From Mucidula mucida (lineage: Eukaryota; Basidiomycota; Agaricomycetes; Agaricales; Physalacriaceae): a stretch of 31,346 nucleotides of DNA. Position 1 is the stretch's first letter. Each line of letters begins with the position of its first letter. This document shows positions 1-10,071 of the stretch, in pieces. A program made the translations under genes and the position numbers. The DNA lies in contig JADNYV010000404.1 of NCBI GenBank assembly GCA_015501055.1, forward strand, positions 1-31,346. The letters are read 5' to 3'. Below the pieces are notes generated by a model. The model was not told the DNA's origin. It made no database searches and saw only the letters and a program-made list of their open reading frames with translations.

Positions 1-222
1 TAAAAGCCCATCTAATACGGCGCGTACAGCCGCCATGCGGCTATCCAGATCGGCGGACTCCGCGCGCGCTTGGGCATGTTTTTGCTGCAACATTGGCACA
101 TCTGTATCCAGAGGTGGTTCGTTCGATGCGAATAAAGCATCAAGTCGCGGTGTGCGATCAGTGACGCATTTGATAGGAGGAGCGAGGGTGAGGGGATTTG
201 TGCCACAGTGAGGACAGTTCAT
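1..222 (-). CDS. F-box-like protein, N-terminal part, cut by window edge
   Basis: The frame opens with ATG at 222 and runs to the left edge without a stop (74 codons). It matches the first 74 residues of the intact F-box-like protein at 6111-7646 at about 85% identity (11 differences by eye), including the MNCPHCG start and the helical, Gln/Ala-rich stretch before the F-box. The F-box itself would lie beyond the edge. F-box proteins recruit substrates to SCF ubiquitin ligases, but here only the pre-F-box segment is visible. The upstream region is also shared with the other copy, so promoter and start were duplicated together in inverted orientation. Whether the rest of this copy is intact cannot be seen. 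Confidence 0.85.
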   Translation of the reverse strand, partial: MNCPHCGTNPLTLAPPIKCVTDRTPRLDALFASNEPPLDTDVPMLQQKHAQARAESADLDSRMAAVRAVLDGLL

Positions 223-290
223 CTTTCGATACACTCAATTTGCGCCAAGTACGACGTTGCAGAGAGACCTACCTTTCACTGTTGTGGATA
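1..290 (-). repeat. Left arm of inverted duplication (F-box 5' end and promoter)
   Basis: The reverse complement of 1-290 aligns with 6042-6331. The shared block includes the segment around ACAACAGTGAAAGGTAGGTC upstream of the ATG and the first 74 codons. Similarity fades just beyond position 290. The arms are diverged, not identical, so the duplication is old. Confidence 0.85.
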
Positions 291-1645
291 TACAGTTTGA
301 CTTCCCAGCCGGGATGCCGGGGGATCCCTCATGGGCTCAACGGCTGACTCCGGCGCTACGACTGTCGTTCAAACTTACTGCAGCATTTCAATATCTACAT
401 TCCAGACGTCTCCATACTCGATTTCAATTGTCTGCAAGTTTGACCTCTGCCAGTGTAGTCGGGTCGAGACATCCTTCGAAATGTAGCTACTACTCAGTGG
501 AACCGACTGAATCGTTGTCTCCTCCTGACGGCGGAATTTACATATGGAACTACCTTCGTGTTACCAAGCGCAGGAACAGGAAAGCTTTGTCTCGGCTCTT
601 GTACTCCGACACCCCGCTCGTTTTCTCGGCCTGGCCGGCTGTTGCATCCTACGTACCACCGCGATGGCTCTCTTCAACACGAAACAGCCTTACATACACC
701 TGGCCCGGCTATCGACCTACGATATGCTGCTTCTCTGTGCGCTGATTCTGCAAACCTCGTGCTTGCCGCCGGTCACAACACTCATCTACGATTGCATGGA
801 GCTCTTCAACTCGAAGATATTCGAGCTTCAAGACCAACACTAAAGCCGTCATTCGCCGTAAGGACCTTGTTTGGACCCACCGACTGTAGGTTGATATTCG
901 AGAAGTATGTTCTCTGAACATGTCCGTTCATAAATACGGAGATATTCCCGCAGAAGCCCAGTCACTATGTGGACATCGGATAACGTTTCTACACTCGGCC
1001 GTTCCTCAGTGGGACCTTGTCCCGGTTCTACCTACATACCTACTCCGTGTATACTTGTCTGAGTATCTACACCCCGAGACTATCCTTGAATCCGTATAGA
1101 TTGATATAGACTTTGAAACCACTGGGCAGAACGAAACAGGTTGACATGGGCCACACATGGTGTTGATTCAACAATTGCTGGGATGCTCTTCTATCTATGA
1201 CATGGCAAATATATGACAGCATTGTAGCAAAAGGTAAAGCCAAGACCACCGTGTTCAAATTGTACGTGAGAGACTGCCTCAGCAGTGCTTTCCCCACTAT
1301 GTAACACAGCTGAGCTTCTTTCCTTCCCTATCTTCTCCGGAAAGCGGCGAGACTTCGCATTCATGTTCACGTTCTACTTTCATACCATATGGCACGCAGA
1401 AGGTCGTGGCGGAGGAGAGATCCATATTGCCCCAAATTCATCTCCCAAAAGGATTCTACAAGTTACAATAGCCAACCACACTGGTATCTATCAATACATG
1501 CAAACTACCTTTCGATAATTACCTTGGTAAACCAAGAAACAGAATACAATCATACAATAAAGAAAAAGGCGAGCAAGATACAAATCACATCTCGAAAGCA
1601 GAAGAAAAAAGCGTGACTACACATAATAAACAAACATCCATGGTG
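291..1645. other. Intergenic, no confident gene
   Basis: No recognisable gene was found. Several frames of 60-160 codons cross this stretch on both strands, but none shows a family motif or joins through convincing splice sites. Two short pieces look somewhat protein-like. One is a 59-codon plus-strand frame at 920-1099. The other is a stop-free minus-strand stretch at about 380-550 that ends in a GTAAGT-like context. They could be remnants of a decayed gene or exons of one I could not assemble. The last 300 bases before 1646 are A-rich and probably hold the 3' UTR of TUP1. Confidence 0.4.
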
Positions 1646-4078
1646 CTAGTTAGCAGAGTAGCTCCCTAGAATAAAGGAAACTCCATTAGTGACCGGGAGA
1701 ACGACGAAGAGTAGAAGGACACGCGGCTCGTAAAGATAATCACTTACATATTCTCGCCTGCCAGTCTCCACTCCCTGTAGCAAGCACGCTACCCGTCGGA
1801 CTGAGGTCTATCGAGATAACCGAGTTCTTGTGCCCCTGCAGCATACACTGCACGAGTGCCGTTTGGGCATTCCAGAACTGTACGCCCCGATCCTTCGAGC
1901 CAGACACGACCCATTGCCCGTCATGGGAAACCGCCACAGATAATACATAATCCTAAAGGGTGTTAGTTTTCGCTAGGTGTACGTCTGTCGCAGCTCACCT
2001 TGTGTCCAGTAAAATTCATTGTACATTGGCTGCCACCTTTCTCGCTTTCCTTCCTCACTAGGACCCCGGGCCCATTCGGAACATCCCCGCCTTCCTTCTT
2101 ACTCCGAATCCCACTGCTACTGTTCAAGCCGCTCACATCCCAGTACTTGAGCGTCTTGTCGAGACTCCCGCTAACCAGTCCCTTGCCATCCGGCGTGAAC
2201 GACACGGAATACACGCTATCCCGATGCCCCCTCAGCCGCTCAAGCAGCTGTCCCGTTTGTACGTCCCATATCCGCACGACGGTATCTAGACTGCCCGCAG
2301 CGACAAACCTCCCGTTTGGACTAATGACCACACTCGTCACCCCTGCATCGTTGTTGAGCGAATCCGGGTCATTGATGGTTAACACCTGGTTCATCCCGGT
2401 GGTCATGTTCCATATACGCGCCGTCTTATCGCCAGAGCCCGACACGATGAGGTTACCGTCTGAAGAGAAGTCAAGCGAATAAATTTCCTGCTGGTGGCCA
2501 TCGAACACGTTACGAATTCGTTTCTTGGCAATATCCCAGATCTAGAAAAGGGCGAGTTAACAAGGGGGAAGAATAGAGGGTTAGAACGTACTCTGATCTG
2601 TTTGTCTTCTGCTCCAGTTGCCAGGAATTTCCCGTCAGGGCTGAAGCAGACACTTCGAATATACAGGTCACCGGATTTTCCAGCGGATTCGTCGGCGAGA
2701 ACACTGATAGAACGGCTTCAGAACACCGAAGGACACAGAGTAGACAATTATCGTACCAGGTCTTGACACCGGTCTTGGTATCGTAAATTTGGGCGGTTCG
2801 ATTACAGCCCGTCGCCAGATACTTGCCATCCGCAGAAAAGCGGACGCAACAAACGACACTATCAAAGTGATCAGAAACCCATCACATGAGAACCGGCAAC
2901 CAATTCACCTTTCGTGCATCAAAGTGTGTACGAGATTAACATCAAGTACCCGCTTGACTTTCGGATTGAAAATGGCGAACCAATCCGTTCCCTCCTTTTT
3001 TAGTTCCGGGGGAACATTATGGAGATCTATGTCGTCAAGAAAGCTGCCGGATCCGCTGTTGTTCGTAGGCATGAGCGCACCAGCCGTGTCCACTGAAAGC
3101 GGTGTCGGTGCGGCCGAAGGGGGCCGGGCGCTTGGATGGGGGAGGTGGCCAATTGGCGCAGAGGGCATACCAGGACCCGTCATTCCCGAAGTTGCACCAG
3201 GTGGCGGCAGTTTTGGCATGTTCCCGAGTGATGGACTATATATATCTAGTATCAGATGTGATTAGCGTTGTTCGTGATGGGCGCAACAGACATACCCGAG
3301 CCGCGCTCTGGTTTGCCCATTCGGTCGGCCTTTAGGCGCTTTGGATCCCGCTGGTCCATAAGGCGGTCGCGTTCGCGTTCGGCGCGCTCTCGTTCAATCA
3401 TTTCTCTTTCTTGCGCATCACGCGTCGTGGGCGGCTCTCTGCGAGAGAAAAAGGGATCGCCGCCAAATGGTGCTGCTAATGGTGGTGGACGGCTGGTACC
3501 TGGACCCGGAAGACCGGCCATTGGAGGGCCTGACGACGAGAGCGGGGGATGTGGTGTCGGAGCGTGAGGCATATTTTGGCGTAACGCGTGCAGCTCGGCA
3601 CGGGTACGGGCGAGTTCCTCTTCATACTGTTTACGGATTTTCGTATGTTGCGCTTCAAGTTCGTACAACGACTGGCGGATAATGTTCAATTCGTTGACTT
3701 GACCGGAAACTGTATAGACCTAAGTAAAGGATGAAGGCTAATCAAGTTCAAACGGACCTTTATTCTCGAAATCGTCTCGTTGACTGCGAGCAAGACCAAG
3801 CTCATTGCTGGCGGCATCGAATTCCTGTCGGATAACCTCGAACGCTTCGTTGAGCCTGGCCGGCGCTGTCTGCTGGCTGGTTCCCTGCGCTGGCGGGCCA
3901 GACGGTTGCAGACTTCGGTGCTGGAAAGCGTTATTAAAGTTGTACAACCACGTGTCCGGCGTAAATCAGGCTCAATTACAAACGCGGCGCAGACGACTCC
4001 CCGCCGCCGTCGCCGCCGTTCCACAGCCATTCAAGGCACGGACAGGAGAGCACTCACATTGTAAATGGTCGACGACAT
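1646..4078 (-). CDS. TUP1: General transcriptional corepressor Tup1 (WD40)
   Basis: Nine exons: 4058-4078, 3758-3920, 3296-3709, 2909-3245, 2757-2858, 2592-2703, 1999-2541, 1748-1952 and 1646-1665 (1917 nt, 638 aa), all with GT-AG introns. The protein begins MSSTIYNHRS. Residues about 15-100 form the helical Tup1 N-terminal tetramerisation/Ssn6-binding region ([18 protein letters not shown]). A Pro-rich linker and a charged ERER segment follow, with KRLK near residue 185. From about residue 305 there are seven WD40 blades, ending in YDTKTG, IWDIAKK, IWNMTTG, IWDVQTG, YWDVSGL, FWNAQTA and IWSYSAN. Conserved Tup1 signatures such as [20 protein letters not shown] arise only across the inferred junctions, which supports the model. 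The last exon supplies just IWSYSAN and the stop. In fungi Tup1 acts in the nucleus with Ssn6/Cyc8 to repress glucose-, mating- and development-controlled genes. Neighbour MIF gene is on the same strand, 1.15 kb upstream. Confidence 0.97.
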
Positions 4079-5232
4079 ACAGAAGGGGCCGCCGTCGTTG
4101 TCGGTGTTGGGCGCGGACGATCGCGTCGATGGCAAAGGCGGCGGGGGAGCGCACAGAGCGGCGCCAAAAGTAACAAGGCAAAAAGTGGTCGTTGATGTGC
4201 AGCCCCTCGTTTTATACCGAAATGTGCCGGACTCCTGAACCGGAATAACGTTCCCACAGTTAGGTTGCCGGCGGTAGCCATTTTGGGATGCTCGTCCCCT
4301 GATAAACTACGTGTCATCTTTGACGCCGTTGATGCATGGTTACGCCACTTGTATCTTCAACGAATCCGAATACCAGAACACCCAGAAGCCTTGTATTTGT
4401 ACCACGAGCTCTTACATTGCATTCCGCCTTTCAGGGAGTCTTCGTATTCGGACATCTCCCTTCCTGGATACTCACCCTCGAATCACCTGGTGTTGCCTTC
4501 GATTCCCAGGCATGGAAGGCGTGGAACGCCTGCTTCCTTACCTCGCGCTTGTCATCCGGGGGAAAATAAGCATAACATTGATCGCCCCCGGCATCTATCC
4601 CGTCTTCCGGTCCAGACTCCAGTACAATGGTCGGCTCCGTGATTGGCGGGAATTCAATAGCAAGGAAGCAGATCTCGGAGTCTCTGAACAGAATCCTTTG
4701 AACGTTCAACGTTATCAGCGGTGAGCCGAGTGGGATTGTGGCGCATATACTACGCCTCAAACAACACTCCGTTCTCACAACTCGGAGTCAACGTATGTGT
4801 TAAGCACGATAAATTGATTGAGGATTTAGGTTCTTTCAAAGATCCCCACGACTCGGGCAATGACCTCAGTGCTTTTGACATTCGCTAGACTTTCTGTAGA
4901 TGTCCACATGGTTCGCCTAGAGGTCATGATGCTCTAAATTGCGACCACGGTGTGCATCCCTTGTATGGCCTTATCTACCTGAGATCACGAGACGGGGTTC
5001 CTGTCCTTGCTCTCACTCCGTCAAGATCACCAAGTCCTCGAGCCTGGTTGGTGCGTCCAACAATAGATATATGCATATTCCGCCACCAACATATGACGCA
5101 ACTTTGGGTGCCGACGCTTGAGAGTAATGAATTCAAGGAGAATTCAATTGAGTGTGTTCAAATTCGCCGATACAGATACGATGTTACATACAACAACACT
5201 TCAATTCCTCTTTTACTTCTCTGGTGGGCAAC
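4079..5232. other. TUP1 upstream region; unassigned open frames
   Basis: This 1.15-kb stretch lies between the TUP1 start codon and the MIF-like gene stop; both genes read leftwards. The part next to TUP1 (4079-4260) is GC-rich and presumably holds promoter and 5' UTR. A minus-strand frame at 4431-4789 encodes protein-like sequence (FRDSEICFLAIEFPPITEPT, then PPDDKRE) followed directly by GTAAGG, a possible intron donor at about 4542. I could not connect it to further exons or a family. Plus-strand frames over the same bases are also open. No confident gene is called. Confidence 0.4.
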
Positions 5233-5967
5233 CTACTTGCCAAAGATGGTCGCAAACGTCGTGCCTTGGTACCTACAAAGACAGAATTAGGTATCTTTCT
5301 CTGTGAAGAATACGGCAAATGTCCCACATACCCGAGATACGCCCTGCCCGGGTCAAAGAACGTACTGCACATCACACCAATCAGTGTGTTAAACACTCAG
5401 AGCGGGATAACGAACATGTATCCTCGGTCCGACTTCAAACCAAGCTTCTCGTTCAAGAACTGGGCTAGTTCCTTGCTGTAAACATCGTTCTTCTCGGGGG
5501 TAATGTTGTCGAGGCTCGTCTAAGTAGCTTCTCGTTAGTCGAAAAGGAATAGAAGCTGAGGATGGAGACAGGGAAGAGGAAGAAGAAGTAGGGGACGGGC
5601 ACGAGGAACAAGTGAAGAGGAAGAAGAAGCGGTGAGGAGGCCGAGAGTGTGAAGCGAAGGACGGACGAGGACAGGAAACTGACCACGATCAAAGTAAACG
5701 CAGGCTCCATGGTCCCAGCAAACGTCATGATCGGCACAGGGACCACGCTCACTGTGATGTACCCTTCGGGCTTGCCCAAGATCTCTGCGCTCCTCTAAAG
5801 TGCGGCGTAAACCCCGGAACTGTAGAGAAGGTTTGAAGTTCACGCGCCTTGGAGAATTCGAGCGCAAATGTGTTCAGATCGGAGATCTACAAACATCATT
5901 AGACACCTGTTTGATGACAGTGAGGCTGTCATACGGTGGCATTGGTCTTCAATTCAAGAGAAGGCAT
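5233..5967 (-). CDS. Macrophage migration inhibitory factor (MIF)-like tautomerase
   Basis: Six small exons: 5935-5967, 5848-5886, 5684-5794, 5416-5519, 5332-5364 and 5233-5272 (360 nt, 119 aa, the usual MIF length). The product starts MPSLELKTN. Pro2 is the catalytic base of the MIF/tautomerase superfamily once Met1 is removed. Family landmarks follow in order: LGKPEGYITVSV, FAGTMEPAF, TSLDNITPEKNDVYSKELAQ, DRGY, FFDPGRAYLGYQGTTFATIF. DPGRA and TTFATIF become continuous only after removing a GTATGT...TAG intron. Intron 2 appears to use a GC donor (AAG|GCGCGT). The nearest GT donor would delete three residues before LGKPEG. Intron 3 is long (164 nt) and mostly pyrimidine. Fungal MIF homologues are cytosolic enzymes of uncertain physiological substrate. 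The gene faces the F-box gene at 6111 across 143 bp. Confidence 0.92.
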
Positions 5968-6110
5968 GGTGGTGGTTCGAGGCCAAGTGGTGCTCTTAAA
6001 TGCCGAGACGAGCCGATCGACGCGTGACCTCGAGACTGTTTATATCTACAACAGTGAAAGGTAGGTCTCTCTACAACGTCGTACATCGCACAATCTGAGT
6101 CCATCTATAG
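5968..6110. promoter_or_regulatory. Divergent promoter between MIF-like and F-box genes
   Basis: A 143-bp gap separates the MIF-like start codon (minus strand, 5967) from the F-box start codon (plus strand, 6111). The half next to the F-box gene (6042-6110) is shared, inverted, with the sequence upstream of the left-edge F-box copy. The MIF-proximal half is not. No TATA box stands out. Confidence 0.5.
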
Positions 6111-6331
6111 ATGAACTGTCCTCACTGTGGCGCGAATCCCCTCACCCTCGCTCCTCCTATCAAATGCGTCACTGATCGCACACCGCGACTTGATGCTTTA
6201 TTCGCGTCCAACGAGCCACCTCTGGATACAGATGCGCCAATGTTGCAGCAAAAGCTTGCCCAAGCGCGCGCAGAGTCTGCCGCTCTGGATATCTGCATCG
6301 CGGCTGCGCGCACCGCATTAGAAGGGCTTTT
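6042..6331 (+). repeat. Right arm of inverted duplication (F-box 5' end and promoter)
   Basis: This is the inverted partner of 1-290. It covers about 70 bp of upstream sequence and the first 74 codons of the F-box gene. The true extent is unknown because the left arm runs out of the window. Confidence 0.85.
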
Positions 6332-7646
6332 AGCCCAGAAGGCTATAGTTGACGGATACGCGGAGCAGATAAAGAACATTTCCCGCACCATGCGCACTCT
6401 ACCTACAGACATCCTCGGAGAGATCTTTTCCTCCTTTGTTGGAGAGGTCATGTCCGCGACCTTTGACGACTTCTCCGGCGGTTTATTCGTTGATAGCCTT
6501 GATGTGCGAGAAGGTCCTTGTGTGCTCACTCACATATCTTCTCGATGGAGACGCACTGCGCTGGATTTACCCCGCCTGTGGTCCCGCATCCAGTTGAATC
6601 TTGATCGCTACGATCATCACAGTGCTAGAGCCTCGTTCCTCCAGAACATTCTCTCTAGGTGCTCGAACGTCCCGCTCCATATCACCCTCTATATGTCATA
6701 CGATATCTCAGACTACGAAGAATTGTCCGTTCTTCTACGGACATCCAACAGATGGCAGTTTGCCGCTCTGTCTGTATCATATAGCACTTTCGTTGCGTTG
6801 AATTCACGCATCACACTTGACACCGTGCAGACTGTTTGGATCGCTGTGGATGGCGATCATGCATCTAAGGACCAGATTCGTATTCTGGAGCATGCGCCCC
6901 ACCTTCAAACCCTTGCCGTTCTGAATGTTTCTGAAATCCTTTCTGACTTTACCGTTGCGTGGAGCCAGATTACACATTTTACTGGCCATTGGATAAAGTC
7001 TCTGAACACCTTTTATACACTCTTCTCAAAAGCTGTCAACCTTCGGCACGCAAGCTTTCCAGAGGAGTTCCATTCCTATATCGGCATTGAACACGATGCG
7101 CAAAGGAGCATGTCGAATATCACACGTCTGGACGTGGGGTATGATGAGGTGGGACAAAAAATTCTGAATAATGTAGACTTTCCTCGGCTCGAGGTTCTCC
7201 ATTTCGCGAACGAGCACGTCGAGTTTCCTAAGGCTTTACGCCCTGCGACACGTTCAGCCATCCAGAAACTATCAGCTTACGCGACTTTTCGCAACTCCGA
7301 AGCTCTCATTGCTTTCCTTTCTACAGTACCAAACCTCGGTACTCTCGAACTTCATGGATGGGATTATGAAGTTGGCCTTGTCTGCATGGCGGTACTTGCG
7401 ATTGATAGGCCGGTGCTGGCTCCCCAGCTACACACACTCAGAATTTGGGATGTGCAAGTGACGGAAAGATTGGTGGAAATGATTAAGGCTCGACGTTCGA
7501 GTTCTTCAACACTGGGCATAGCGATGTTGCGCAGGATCGTCATTGATTGTCAGCCATCTAAGGTCATATGTTCTGATGCTACGAATGGCCTTGAAGAGCT
7601 AGTCAGAGAAGGATTGGAGGTTCAATGGTGCGATCGTGGATCCTGA
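6111..7646 (+). CDS. F-box-like domain protein with LRR-type C-terminal region
   Basis: An uninterrupted 511-aa frame without introns, unlike its neighbours but typical of the large F-box-like families expanded in Agaricomycetes. It starts MNCPHCG, a CxxC pair. Residues about 43-92 are helical and Ala/Gln-rich. The F-box lies at about 94-160, with MRTLPTDILGEIFSSF and, after an insertion, SSRWRRTALDLPRLWSRIQL. The remaining 350 residues have the alternating Leu/Ile spacing of degenerate leucine-rich repeats (for example VPNLGTLELHGW and FPRLEVLHFANEHV). Known role of the family: the F-box binds Skp1 and the C-terminal part selects proteins for SCF ubiquitination; the substrate here is unknown. 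The ATG is shared with the inverted copy at the left edge, which supports this start. Confidence 0.93.
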   Translation: MNCPHCGANPLTLAPPIKCVTDRTPRLDALFASNEPPLDTDAPMLQQKLAQARAESAALDICIAAARTALEGLLAQKAIVDGYAEQIKNISRTMRTLPTDILGEIFSSFVGEVMSATFDDFSGGLFVDSLDVREGPCVLTHISSRWRRTALDLPRLWSRIQLNLDRYDHHSARASFLQNILSRCSNVPLHITLYMSYDISDYEELSVLLRTSNRWQFAALSVSYSTFVALNSRITLDTVQTVWIAVDGDHASKDQIRILEHAPHLQTLAVLNVSEILSDFTVAWSQITHFTGHWIKSLNTFYTLFSKAVNLRHASFPEEFHSYIGIEHDAQRSMSNITRLDVGYDEVGQKILNNVDFPRLEVLHFANEHVEFPKALRPATRSAIQKLSAYATFRNSEALIAFLSTVPNLGTLELHGWDYEVGLVCMAVLAIDRPVLAPQLHTLRIWDVQVTERLVEMIKARRSSSSTLGIAMLRRIVIDCQPSKVICSDATNGLEELVREGLEVQWCDRGS

Positions 7647-8197
7647 CGGGATTTCACACAGACACGCGGTGTCTTCCGGTCTATCCAAGCGTACATATTC
7701 TGTTCCTCCTCGTTGAAATCTTTATCTTCCACCACGCGATGTTCGATACAGCTCACTGGGTGGAGATGAATTTAAATTGCGTACATAATACATAGCACGT
7801 TCGACGCGTCTCTTCGTGTAGCGCAATACGCGTGTAAATGGTCTTTTGAGATCCTCCTTCAACTATCCCAATGCATCGCGACTTGACTTGTCAATAACTG
7901 GTGCTGCTTACCCTTCGTTACGCCTCAATTGGACGGCTGCGGACAGAAATTGGTGCATGGACATAAGAACGCGTCAAAAAATAGGTCCATTCGTGATGTG
8001 AGCCACCTTACTCATGTCCATCCTCGCTCTCATCGTCGACAAGACCAATCTGCCCGACGCTGAGCTCAGAAACAGCGCGGACTCTCAATGGGCACCGTAT
8101 ATCCAAGCATCGCCTGTTCTCCCGTGATCGCTGAGTAGCCCTAACCTAACTCTTCTGCTCCTGCTCTACTCTTACCACCATCATTTGTATTTCGACC
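7647..8197. other. Intergenic, no gene seen
   Basis: This stretch holds the 3' flank of the F-box gene and the promoter of TSR3. From about 8115 (GTTCTCCCGTGATCGCTG) onward the sequence is similar to 11737 onward, marking the left boundary of the tandem duplication. No open frame or RNA gene is supported. Confidence 0.5.
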
Positions 8198-9303
8198 ATG
8201 GCAAAGAAAGGCTCAGATCAGGCATCGTTTAACCGCCCAAAGCGAGGAAGAACAGCGACCTGTGGACGCGGCGGTAGAGGTGGTGGTTCACGTCTGAAAG
8301 AGCGGGCTTTGGCATCCGACATTCGTCCAGACAGCGCCGTGGACAGCGTAGAGGAAGATTCGGACTCGGAAGATGAAAACAACGTCAAAATCGAGGTGCC
8401 AGTCGCGATGTGGGTAGGCTGCCTTTGACCACCGCCATATTCGCCAACTTACGCTTGGGAGAGATAGGACTTTGACCACTGCGATCCGCGTCGCTGTTCT
8501 GGGAAGAAACTGTCTAGGCTGGGTCTAATCAAGGAACTCAAAGTTGGTGCAAGATTTAGAGGCATTGTGGTTTCGTGCGTTCGTTTTCATCTGTTGCAAT
8601 CTGGACTAATTCGCTGCCAGGCCGAAGGGAAATGCAGTAATATCGCCTGCCGACAGAGACATTATATTGCAAGGTGGACTGGCAGTTGTGGAATGCTCCT
8701 GGGCGCGCCTGGACGATGTACCTTTTTCCAAGATTGCGAGTCCCCATGAGCGATTACGCACGTTGAACCATTATGTGCATTCTATTTGTCTAATCAGCCC
8801 ATAGTGCCCTATCTCATAGCAACCAATCCTACAAACTACGGCAAACCGTGGCGTCTAAACTGTGTCGAGGCTTTGGCAGCCGCGTTTTATATCACTGGCT
8901 TTGATTCATATGCCGAGAAGCTGCTTTCTGGATTCGGCTGGGGAGGATCGTTTTGGAATGTGAACAAGTATGTCTATCATTTCCTGTCAGGAGTCATCAT
9001 TGATTATCTGGAAGAGCGTACTTTGAACAGTACAAGTCGTGCAAGTCGTCAGAGGAGATCAGCGCTATGCAGGAAACGATCATTGCCGAGTTGGAGAAGA
9101 GCTACGAAGATTCAAGAAGAGAAAAAGGTATTTTCGCGGCGTCTAGGCAACGTCGGTTTGCTTACATTGGCATAGATGAACAGCGCGAGGATGGAGAAGA
9201 CTTGTTGTTTCGGAATCCAAATCACGCGTCTTTCTACGATGAGGATGAGCCAGCTCCTGAGACAAGTGACGATGAAGACGACAAAAAGCCGACATATGTG
9301 TAG
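8198..9303 (+). CDS. TSR3: 18S rRNA aminocarboxypropyltransferase Tsr3
   Basis: Six exons: 8198-8413, 8468-8574, 8621-8757, 8805-8967, 9015-9127 and 9176-9303 (864 nt, 287 aa). Tsr3 transfers the 3-amino-3-carboxypropyl group of S-adenosylmethionine to the hypermodified pseudouridine of 18S rRNA, a late step in 40S maturation. The 70-residue N-terminus is Arg/Gly-rich then acidic. The core shows family motifs in order: DFDHCDPRRCSGKKLSRLGL, RFRGIVVSPKG, VVECSWARLDDVPFSKI, HERLLPYLIATNPTNYGKPW, RLNCVEALAAAF and FGWGGSFWN. The tail is Glu/Asp-rich, as in other eukaryotic Tsr3. Intron 3 (8758-8804) has a GC donor (C|GCACGT), conserved in the pseudogene copy; it is the only donor I found that gives HERLLPYL. 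A decayed duplicate lies at about 11805-12737, so this is probably the functional copy. Confidence 0.96.
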
Positions 9304-10071
9304 CTTCACGTTGGTCAATAATACTGTCTTGCTCTGCGCTTGAAGGTCCGGTTCAATGTTCAATCAATTCTTGAACGATTTCCTATTCCAAACTTTTGTT
9401 CAACGGACCGACGTTAGCGACGTCTACACTTTTGTTCACATTCTCATTTGCTACTTCAGACAGACGACTACGCGTCCTTATCCTGCAGAAGTCTTGAGGT
9501 GCCACCAGTTTATCTACTAATTTCATCCTTGGTCGCTTTCTTCAGGAGATAGGTGTAAGCCAAAGCTAGTGAGTAGGCTCCGGTCCTGATTCGGAGCAGT
9601 TCCACCTCGGACTGACTGCAGCGTTCCAGACTTTTGAACATCTCGAGCAACGCGCCCGACATCTGTCTCACACTTGTCGCTACGGATGCATTATCAACTC
9701 GGAGTCATCGAGGAAGGCACGACGTCGACATGATTCTACGGAGTATTGTTCAAAACACAGTTTGTTTGAATCTTGGACCTTTCATACAAGCGATATGATT
9801 CGCTTGGCGACTGTTTCCTGCTGCATCTCTGCTTTTCGGCGGAACATGACGGGTGTTCATTCTGCTTCTGCCAAGGTCGCCGATAGTCCTTCAGTCGGTG
9901 GACGTCCAACAAAGGTCTACACACGTGTTTAGAAGTACGACGGTCTGCCACGCTCGCTATCGAACATGTACTGCCGTCGTCCGAAGCTGATTTTGTTTTC
10001 TCTGAGTGATAACGGACAGTACAAAAGGACCCCGAAGGCTTTGTCCGTTGTTCAATAACACCAGGCTCAAC
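9304..10071. other. Spacer between TSR3 and GH45 pseudogene
   Basis: No gene is supported. The right half (about 9690-10071) aligns with 13020-13456 upstream of the intact GH45 gene, including AGTACAAAAGGACC (10018 onward), the decayed TATA position shared by both copies. It is therefore a former cellulase promoter. Confidence 0.6.

Noticed and set aside
257..745. 162-codon plus-strand frame next to the left F-box copy
   Set aside because: It begins inside the shared promoter repeat, has no motif or consistent splice continuation, and overlaps competing frames.
5535..5867. 110-codon minus-strand frame overlapping the MIF-like gene
   Set aside because: It reads through two MIF introns in another frame. 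The spliced MIF model fits a known family over its whole length.
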